64,000 bases of DNA, from the NCBI RefSeq assembly GCF_003313325.1, contig NZ_QMHQ01000003.1, positions 310,001 through 374,000 of the forward strand, read 5' to 3'. The position numbers were made by a program, and so were the translations under genes. Origin of the DNA: Pedobacter namyangjuensis (GTDB lineage: Bacteria; Bacteroidota; Bacteroidia; Sphingobacteriales; Sphingobacteriaceae). Below are positions 52,014 to 58,568 of this stretch, in pieces (position 1 is the stretch's first letter; every line of letters begins with the position of its first letter). The notes below the pieces were generated by a model that was not told the origin of the DNA, did not search any database, and was given only the letters and a program-made list of their open reading frames with translations.

Positions 52014-52077
52014 TCCCGCTTTACACTATATCATTTGCTGTTTAAAACAGCAAATAATGCCGTTACAATCGGGGCTA
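52014..52077 (-). repeat. Dispersed hairpin repeat, copy H
   Basis: On the minus strand: TAGCCCCGATTGTAACGGCA, hairpin ATTTGCTGTTTTAAACAGCAAAT, then GTGTAAAGCGGGAAGAG. Core sequence is unlike the other copies, but the ends follow the family. It lies between the convergent GH130 and GT4 genes. Confidence 0.7.
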
Positions 52078-52196
52078 GGTTGCAAAATTCTACTAAAAAC
52101 AACGTATTAACTAAAACGTACAAGTTGATGTAAACCCTAAAACCGAGATGTAAAATTTGACCATCAATTCCTAACTATCGAACTTATTTATAAATC

Positions 52197-53204
52197 CTAG
52201 CGATTTAAAATGTTTTGGTAGCAGGTATAATAATCTTGCACCATTCGCTCTTTAGAAAACTTATCTATTGCCCAAGTACGGCAGTCCAGTCTTTTAATTT
52301 GATGTAGGTCGTTAACAACATCTACAGCTTGCTCAACATTCGACACTAAAAACCCAGTTTTCTGGTTCAAAATTAGTTCAGGCATCGAGCCTCTATTATA
52401 TGCAATTACTGGGGTACCGCACAGCATAGCTTCAGCTACGCTTAAACCAAAAGGTTCATCAAATGCAATCGGATGAAGCAAAGCTAAAGCACCGCCCAAC
52501 AACTCATTTCTACGCTCTGGCCCAGCTAATCCTAAATATTCAATTTGATCGCTTAACCTGGGTTTAATTTCATACTCGAAATAATCATGATCTTGCACCA
52601 AACCAACTATATATAACTTTTTTTTACTTTGCTCGGCAATTTTTATCGCATCTAAGGTTCCCTTGTCCCGGTGTATGCGACCAAAGAAAAGTAGATAATC
52701 ATCTGGTTGCGCTACGAAAGTAAACTCGTTTACATTTAGTCCGTTATACACGGTAGCAAGATAATCTAATCCAACCGCTTTATCTGCTTCGCTTATAGCA
52801 ACATAACTTGTGGTGTTATTATACTTCTGGTAAACCGGCAATATTTTCTTCGAAGAAAAACCATGTATAGTGGTAATTATTGGCGTTTTAATCAGACTCG
52901 AATAACTGAGTGGTAAAAAATCAAAATGGTTATGAATAATGTCAAATTCACTTGCCCGCTCCATTACATTACTAATATGCAAACACTCTACAACCTTAGC
53001 ATCCAATGTTTTATCTTCATCGTAACCTTGCTCGGTTATCGATAACAGTTTTGCCTTAGTGATAGAATTACCGGTAGCAAACAAGGTAACATCCAAGCCT
53101 AGATCAACCAAACCTTCGGTAACATTAGAAGCAACCTGCTCCCATGGCCCATACTCCGTTGGAGGCGTTCGCCAAGCTATTGGCGAAAGAACCGCTACCC
53201 TCAA
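52197..53204 (-). CDS. Glycosyltransferase family 4 protein
   Basis: A 335-residue GT-B glycosyltransferase. The start is a TTG at 53204, chosen because MRVAVLSPIAWRTPP is the usual family start and the codon overlaps the upstream stop as TTGA. It has GRIHRDKGTLDAIKIAE, LGGALALLHPIAFDEPFGLSVAEAMLCGTPVIAYNRGS as the donor-binding E-x7-E region, and NVEQAVDVV. Cytoplasmic. It forms an operon with the 759-residue GT4 upstream. Sugar donor and product not known; the neighbouring GH130 gene makes GDP-mannose a reasonable guess. Confidence 0.9.
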   Translation of the reverse strand: MRVAVLSPIAWRTPPTEYGPWEQVASNVTEGLVDLGLDVTLFATGNSITKAKLLSITEQGYDEDKTLDAKVVECLHISNVMERASEFDIIHNHFDFLPLSYSSLIKTPIITTIHGFSSKKILPVYQKYNNTTSYVAISEADKAVGLDYLATVYNGLNVNEFTFVAQPDDYLLFFGRIHRDKGTLDAIKIAEQSKKKLYIVGLVQDHDYFEYEIKPRLSDQIEYLGLAGPERRNELLGGALALLHPIAFDEPFGLSVAEAMLCGTPVIAYNRGSMPELILNQKTGFLVSNVEQAVDVVNDLHQIKRLDCRTWAIDKFSKERMVQDYYTCYQNILNR

Positions 53205-55480
53205 TTATTTATGATCGACTTAACCTTAACCGCTCCGGCTAAATGATGGTCGTACTTAAAAGCTTGTAAAACTGTTAAATGCGAAACAAGATAAGCTAAG
53301 GTACTTTCAGCTCCCTGATTTCTGTTTACCCCATTTGCCTGTAAGCCGTCTGCGCAACCTTTGGTTTCAGAGTCGTACAAAGGAATTCTAAGAGAATTTT
53401 CTCCAAGAAACCACATGTAACTCGTAAACATCTTTTTCATATACTCCGTCTCTCGAGTAACAATAAAGGCTTGAAAATACATGCAAACCATAGCCATTAT
53501 TTCAATAGCCTGCTGGTCGTATAAAGGTGCTTTCTCGGCACCGCGTAAATGCCATCCATCATTACCTACGGGATTGATAGTGCTTAAATTAAAGGTAATT
53601 TTCTCCAGGTATTTTAAAGACTCATGGGCAATTTCCTTCACTTCCGGATCGCCAGTAATTTCTACCACATGAAACAATGCTAAAGGAAAAATCGCATTAT
53701 CGTAAGTCATGTGATCTTCAAACCAATGCCAATCATCGCCTTTGGTATTTTTATAAGATGCAATTAGTTTTACTGTTAGCTGATTAAGTTCATTTAAGAT
53801 TCGCTCATCATAAGGATGTGTTCTCAGGTAATAACTCAATCCGGTAATGGTATTACATATTCCTCGTAAATGTGTTAGATTTTTGAAATGAGGAACAGCT
53901 TTAAAGAACAACTCGTAACCAAACTCTGCGTAAGAACGGTTCGGAGCGGCGTTAATTAGGTAGCCAAGCGACCAGATAGTTCTTCCAAAAGAGTCGTCAG
54001 AACCTTCCTCATCCAAAAACTGTCGACTAAAACTGGTAAAATTCCTGAAATTTCCATTATCCAATTGCAAATCATGAATATAACTCAAATAGATCGGCAT
54101 CAGATTTAAGGCGTCTTCATCTTTCCGCTCCTGATAAGCCATTAATGCCATAATCAACGCTCTTGAATTGTCGTCTATGCAGTACCCCTCTTTTCTGTTG
54201 GGGATCCCATACTTCGCATGCTGAAAAATACCTGTATCGTCGGTCAATCTTTTAACATAAGACAAATCTAGCTGAGGTATTAAGGTTCTATCTATAATCT
54301 GTCTTAAAATTTTCTCGCTATAATCCGGGTGTTTAACCGCATTTTCTACTACTGTGATAAAAGATTTACCAATTTTAGGCCACCTCAGTTTTAATCCGTA
54401 CTCGTAAGCATTAGCTTTAAGCGCACTCATTTTGGTAGGGTTATCCAACAAATCATTAACGATGGAGGCAAGCCCAACATGATCCTTGAAATTAAACAAA
54501 CGTCCTCGGTTATTATCCAACAACTCCTGCGCATGCCAATAAGGTGTAGAAACTACAGCAGCACCAGCGCCAACAGCGTATGAAAGTGTGCCACTTGTAA
54601 TCTGCGCTTCGTTAAAGTATGGTGTAACGTATATATTAGCAGCTGTCAGATAATTTATCAACTCCGCTTCCTCCACAAACTTATTTAAAAACACCAGGTT
54701 TTTCTCCACTCCTAAATCGCTTGCCAATTGCTTTAGGTAATCTCTATATTCTTCGCCAGAATTTTTAACAACGCCAGGATGCGTATTTCCTAGAACGACA
54801 TACACCGCATCAGGATGGTTTTGAACAATTGCTGGTAAGGCTTTTACCACTGTTTCTAAACCTTTATTACGACTGATCAGTCCGAAGGTTAACAATATTT
54901 TTTTCCCTCTTAAAGCATCAATTTCATTAACAGGATTAACAGCAGGCGCTTCCAAATCTGGCACACCATGCTCAATTACCTGTATTTTTGCTAATGGGAT
55001 ATCGTAGATATCTTGTAAAAATCCAACTGCCTTCTGGCTCATTACTACAATTTTAGCCGAACGTTTGGCTATTTCCTTAATAATAGACTTTTGTAGAAAA
55101 GTAGGAGTATTTAAAATGGTATGTAAAATAGATATAATCGGTTTTTCTATTTGATTAATGAAAGGCAATACATATACCCCACTTTCGCCTCCGTAAATGC
55201 CGAACTCGTGCTGTAAAATACAAGCATCTACATCGCTTTCGTTAATAAAATTTGCCGCATCGCTATAATCGCTCTGTATATTTTGTCTTATAATAGATTT
55301 AACCTCCGGCGGATAACTGTATTCATCAAAGTCATCTGCATTGTTTAACGCAACCACTACACTTGTTTCTGTAATGTTTTGATTAGTAAAGTTAGCGTTG
55401 ATTGCTTTAATAAGGTTACTATTAAAGGTGGCTAATCCACACTCTCTAGGAGGATAAGTTGAAATATATGCTATTTTCAT
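53201..55480 (-). CDS. GT4 glycosyltransferase fused to an alpha/alpha-toroid-like domain
   Basis: A 759-residue fusion. Residues 1 to about 390 form a GT4 enzyme (MKIAYISTYPPRECGLATFN; FGLISRNKGLETVVKAL; TPYFNEAQITSGTLSYAVGAGAAVVSTPYWHA). Residues 400-759 are helical with repeated Trp/Asn-rich segments (YCIDDNSRALIMALMAYQ; DDSFGRTIWSLGY; GDDWHWFEDHMTYDNAIFP; GWHLRGAEKAPLYDQQA), like the six-hairpin folds of glycosidases and epimerases. A synthesising and a trimming or binding activity may thus be joined. It is the first gene of the GT pair. Confidence 0.88.
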   Translation of the reverse strand: MKIAYISTYPPRECGLATFNSNLIKAINANFTNQNITETSVVVALNNADDFDEYSYPPEVKSIIRQNIQSDYSDAANFINESDVDACILQHEFGIYGGESGVYVLPFINQIEKPIISILHTILNTPTFLQKSIIKEIAKRSAKIVVMSQKAVGFLQDIYDIPLAKIQVIEHGVPDLEAPAVNPVNEIDALRGKKILLTFGLISRNKGLETVVKALPAIVQNHPDAVYVVLGNTHPGVVKNSGEEYRDYLKQLASDLGVEKNLVFLNKFVEEAELINYLTAANIYVTPYFNEAQITSGTLSYAVGAGAAVVSTPYWHAQELLDNNRGRLFNFKDHVGLASIVNDLLDNPTKMSALKANAYEYGLKLRWPKIGKSFITVVENAVKHPDYSEKILRQIIDRTLIPQLDLSYVKRLTDDTGIFQHAKYGIPNRKEGYCIDDNSRALIMALMAYQERKDEDALNLMPIYLSYIHDLQLDNGNFRNFTSFSRQFLDEEGSDDSFGRTIWSLGYLINAAPNRSYAEFGYELFFKAVPHFKNLTHLRGICNTITGLSYYLRTHPYDERILNELNQLTVKLIASYKNTKGDDWHWFEDHMTYDNAIFPLALFHVVEITGDPEVKEIAHESLKYLEKITFNLSTINPVGNDGWHLRGAEKAPLYDQQAIEIMAMVCMYFQAFIVTRETEYMKKMFTSYMWFLGENSLRIPLYDSETKGCADGLQANGVNRNQGAESTLAYLVSHLTVLQAFKYDHHLAGAVKVKSIINN

Positions 55481-55862
55481 ATGTTGGTGTAGTTCTACGT
55501 AATCGGTAATGCATTAATAATTTACCTAATGATTAGGCAGGTAATTATTTTTTATAAAAAAGAACGGCAGTATAGGAGCGTCAAAATATTAACAACGAGC
55601 TATGAAAGTTGTTTTATGATTTGAACGATTTTGCCGTTTGTCTCTAGAAAAGACATTTATAGTGGTATGGCAATCTACGTTTATTAGTGGGATATTTGGT
55701 ATTGATTGTTAATTAAAATGCTTAATCGTAATTATAATTAGATGAAAATGAACACAGTAGCGAAAAAGCCAGCAAACGATTAAATAATTCTATAAAAAAC
55801 CTGAAAATATTTTGGATGTTAGCGCAGTAAACCATAGATTTGCGTCCCGCTATTAAGCAAAT
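55481..55862. other. Gene-free stretch upstream of the GT operon and tRNA
   Basis: 382 AT-rich bases with no gene seen. It should hold the promoters of the GT operon (leftwards) and the tRNA (rightwards). The only clear structure is the palindrome at 55521-55545. Confidence 0.6.
55521..55545. promoter_or_regulatory. Palindrome upstream of the GT operon
   Basis: CCTAAT-G-ATTAGG (55525-55537) is a perfect 6+6 palindrome, overlapped by a second pair of arms TTACCT/AGGTAA. It lies about 45 bases before the GT start and could be an operator. No similar site was found elsewhere in the window. Confidence 0.4.
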
Positions 55863-55942
55863 GCCCAGCTGGCGGAATTGGTAGACGCGCTGGTCTCAAA
55901 CACCTGTGGGAAACCGTGCCGGTTCGACTCCGGCGCTGGGTA
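55863..55942 (+). tRNA. tRNA-Leu (anticodon CAA)
   Basis: Acceptor GCCCAGC pairs with GCTGGGT, D-arm GCG/CGC with AATTGGTAGA loop, anticodon loop CTCAAAC giving CAA (reads UUG), a short variable arm (GTGGGAAACCG) and a perfect T-arm GCCGG-TTCGACT-CCGGC. Discriminator A; CCA is not encoded. The anticodon stem CTGGT/ACCTG has one U-U mismatch. A terminator follows directly. An accessory region begins on its 3' side. Confidence 0.95.
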
Positions 55943-55948
55943 CGTATC

Positions 55949-55980
55949 AAAGCCTTAGAGAAATCTAAGGCTTTTTTTGT
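55949..55980 (+). terminator. Terminator of tRNA-Leu
   Basis: AAAGCCTTAGA pairs with TCTAAGGCTTT around GAAA, followed by a T-run. Confidence 0.9.
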
Positions 55981-56137
55981 TTTGACAAATCCGCTTTTAA
56001 TGCCGTTTATTAACCGATTAATTATTGTTAACGCTATAATAAACCATCTTGATAATCAAAGTTTAAAACTTTCAGTTGTTGAAAATTAAATATTGAGAAA
56101 AATTGTGGCTAAATAAATAGCGCATATTTGCCGCTAT

Positions 56138-56569
56138 ATGCGTACGTTCCTATTTAGATTAACATTATTAGCCGTTACTATCCTACTCTCAAGTGAAAAA
56201 ATCAAAGCTGCAGATGGTTGTTACATCACCTCTGGCGTTGCTGAGCCAAGAATTTACTATATTCCTATTAATGGCGTTCCTTCTCCCCCCAGATTTTTTT
56301 CTGATGCTATTTTCTACCGATTAAGTTGTCCGCCAGGGAGTAATGCTAGCACCGAATACGCTATTCAGACGGGCACACCAAATGTAACGCCTTTTCGCTG
56401 CTATGCTGGATACTCGGGTTCTGGGAGCACTACCCACTCCGGAAACTATCGCCTTAATGGTACGCCAATTTCATTTAGAACAGTGTATTGCCCTTTAGAT
56501 GACTATTTACCTCACTTAATGGTTGTTGTGAGCTGTCTTGGTTTTATAGCAATTAGCAAAAGGGGCTAA
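56138..56569 (+). CDS. Secreted protein with a C-terminal sorting-like tail, unknown function
   Basis: A 143-residue protein with a signal peptide (MRTFLFRLTLLAVTILLSS, cut near KAADG), a mature part with four or five cysteines in short loops (DGCYITS; LSCPPGS; FRCYAGY; TVYCPLDD), and a C-terminal tail made of a P-L-D-D motif, a hydrophobic helix and SKRG. That tail resembles the (P-[IL]-D)-helix-basic tails found on many small Bacteroidota surface proteins. No family recognised. Single gene just after the tRNA, with composition that looks normal. Confidence 0.65.
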   Translation: MRTFLFRLTLLAVTILLSSEKIKAADGCYITSGVAEPRIYYIPINGVPSPPRFFSDAIFYRLSCPPGSNASTEYAIQTGTPNVTPFRCYAGYSGSGSTTHSGNYRLNGTPISFRTVYCPLDDYLPHLMVVVSCLGFIAISKRG

Positions 56570-57317
56570 TGTTAGCATTTGCTACATGATTAAATAGCAG
56601 ATGAGCATTTTTAAACTTTTTTTAATCCGCGTACTATGGCAGGTATTGGGTTTCTAAAGACCTGCGCAACGTTTCGTCATGCTCAGCTTGATTGGGCATC
56701 GTAATGCGATTTGCAAATTATCCAAGCGCTTCTATTTTGCTTGCCCACGGTAGAACATCCCATAATTACGGTAGGCAGTCGAGTTTCGAGGGACCAGCGC
56801 AACGTTTCGTCATGCTCAGCTTGACTGGGCATCTTAATACCGTTCACAAATTACCCAAGCGCTTCTATTTTGCCTGCCTACGATAGGCCATCCCCATGTC
56901 TACGCTAGGCAGTCGAGTTTCGAGGGATCTGCAACAAGTTTCGTCATGCTCAGCTTGACTGGGCATCTTAATGCCATTTACAAATCACCCTTACTCGACC
57001 TCATAAATGCAAACCCAAAAGCTATTACACAGCTGTCTGTTGCTTTCTGCTTCGGTGATACGTTAGGCCAGGAGGCGCAATTAGCAACGGTACTGCTGTT
57101 TCGCAGTGTCCAACAGAGCGTGGGACAGAAAGAACGGCGGGGCCATGCGTAAGGCATTGGCCTTTAACCTTCGGATTACAAATCGTCCTTATCTTTAGTT
57201 CAAGATGCCCTGCGGAACATCTCGAATAGCTGGCAGATAAATTGACAAGCAAGTGAGTTCTGTTACAACTAAACCCCGATAAATATAAAATAATTAAAAG
57301 AATGTTCAGCAACCTAT
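56570..57317. other. Gene-free 750-base stretch with tandem repeat
   Basis: No credible gene. It contains the 133-base tandem repeat (56664-56990) and then about 300 bases of mixed sequence with higher GC and no clear structure. Two plus-strand frames and one minus-strand frame here are rejected as repeat-derived or unlike protein. Confidence 0.7.
56664..56990 (+). repeat. Tandem repeat, about 2.5 units of 133-134 bases
   Basis: Units start at 56664, 56797 and about 56931. Each contains CAACGTTTCGTCATGCTCAG (third unit CAACAAGTTTCGTC), TTGACTGGGCATC, ACAAATTACCCAAGCGCTTC, TATTTTGCCTGCC and GTAGGCAGTCGAGTTTCGAG. The third is cut after TTTACAAATCACCC. The CGTCATGCTCAGCTTGACTG part resembles a common dispersed Bacteroidota repeat. 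Units are degenerate, so old. Confidence 0.85.
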
Positions 57318-58568
57318 TTATTGATTTACAGACAAACTATCTTCGATCATCATAAACACTTTTTTTCCCAAATTCTTATCCAACCTACCCTTTTCATCCA
57401 ATACCGTTACCAAAGCAATTCGCCCTAAATAACCGTTTCTGGCGTAAGTACCTTTTACAACAATTTTACTTTCCTTCGGACTAGGATACAACAGCATACC
57501 AACTTTAGCTTCCCAAAATTCGTTATACACATAAATTTGCCGCAAATCGTCCATACCAATACGGTCGTAAGCATAATTCTTCCACTTGGTATCTATAATG
57601 ATGGTTTCGCCACTCGAAATATGCTTTAAAACAATATCTGGACGCATGGTTTTGCGCTCCCAAAATTGTTTACTGTCTTGCCCTTTTACCAACCATTCTT
57701 GATTTGCCTGCTGTTGAAGTTTAGCCAACACATACTTCTCCCACAAATCATTCATGTCAAACATGAGGGCCAACATCTGCTCATCGCCGTGTTTCACATT
57801 GGGCGAATAGTTCAAAATAATCAGCCTTGCCAAAGCAATCACCGTTTTGTAGGCTTGGTTTTTACGGTTAAAGTTGATTTTCTCAAAAGTCTGCGCCACA
57901 ACCGCCAAAGCGCCTACCTCTGGAAAGTTTAGTTGAACAGCCTTACAGTGCCCGTAGCGATACGTACCTTTAGACATAGTTTCTACTACCTGTAAAGCCT
58001 CATTCATTACCTGATGCAATACATGGTCTGTATCATATACCTGATGCATGGTGTAAAACCTTTCCTGATGCACCAAGTTTTTACGGATATGCCCGGCAAA
58101 CTCCAACTTCCCTTTTAAAGCTAACGTATTCTTGGTCTCCTTGCGATACTGCTTAATTAAACCTGCATGTACCAATTGCTCTACCTCAGTTAAAAACCAG
58201 TCGAAATAAATATCTAATAAATGAATGCTCTGCTTAGCTACGCTTGCCTGCCCTAGCTGATTAACCTTTAACTGATGCGTTACCTGCAACATTTCTATCA
58301 GCACATCTCGCCATTGGTTATTTTCGGCAGTACTTCCCTCTACTTTGGGCAGTACTTCAATTACTAGGTCATCCACTTGCAGCACACCAACGTAACTGTC
58401 AAATTTAATGCCTTCGTAAATTGGCGTAAAGTATTTGCTGTTGTGAAGTTCGTTCAGTTTTAGCAAAGCACTAAAGTACCTATCCTCAAAGCGTACCCCA
58501 TCATACGTATTGTTTTTAAACAATCGCTGATGCTCAAATACCTGAATCAGTTTAAGCTTAGCCACCAC
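57318..58568 (-). CDS. mcrC: McrC, nuclease subunit of a McrBC restriction system
   Basis: A 416-residue protein with the McrC layout: N-terminal LKLIQVFEHQRL, a middle segment (EVLPKVEGS; LALKGKLEFAGHIRKNL, with the KGK signature), HRFxxD-like HVLHQVMNEA, and the C-terminal PD-(D/E)xK core (MRPDIVL at about 305, IIIDTKWKNYAYD at about 325). It would cut DNA when activated by McrB GTPase rings on modified DNA. The start is a GTG at 58568, overlapping the mcrB end by 11 bases. Confidence 0.92.
   Translation of the reverse strand: MVAKLKLIQVFEHQRLFKNNTYDGVRFEDRYFSALLKLNELHNSKYFTPIYEGIKFDSYVGVLQVDDLVIEVLPKVEGSTAENNQWRDVLIEMLQVTHQLKVNQLGQASVAKQSIHLLDIYFDWFLTEVEQLVHAGLIKQYRKETKNTLALKGKLEFAGHIRKNLVHQERFYTMHQVYDTDHVLHQVMNEALQVVETMSKGTYRYGHCKAVQLNFPEVGALAVVAQTFEKINFNRKNQAYKTVIALARLIILNYSPNVKHGDEQMLALMFDMNDLWEKYVLAKLQQQANQEWLVKGQDSKQFWERKTMRPDIVLKHISSGETIIIDTKWKNYAYDRIGMDDLRQIYVYNEFWEAKVGMLLYPSPKESKIVVKGTYARNGYLGRIALVTVLDEKGRLDKNLGKKVFMMIEDSLSVNQ

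Noticed and set aside
56692..57152. Two plus-strand frames of 64 and 68 codons
   Set aside because: Both lie in the 133-base tandem repeat or its flank; similar peptides (MLSLTGHLN) arise from repeat units.
57025..57312. 95-codon minus-strand frame next to mcrC
   Set aside because: Starts like a signal peptide, but the rest is proline/cysteine-rich noise with no conserved look; kept as non-coding.
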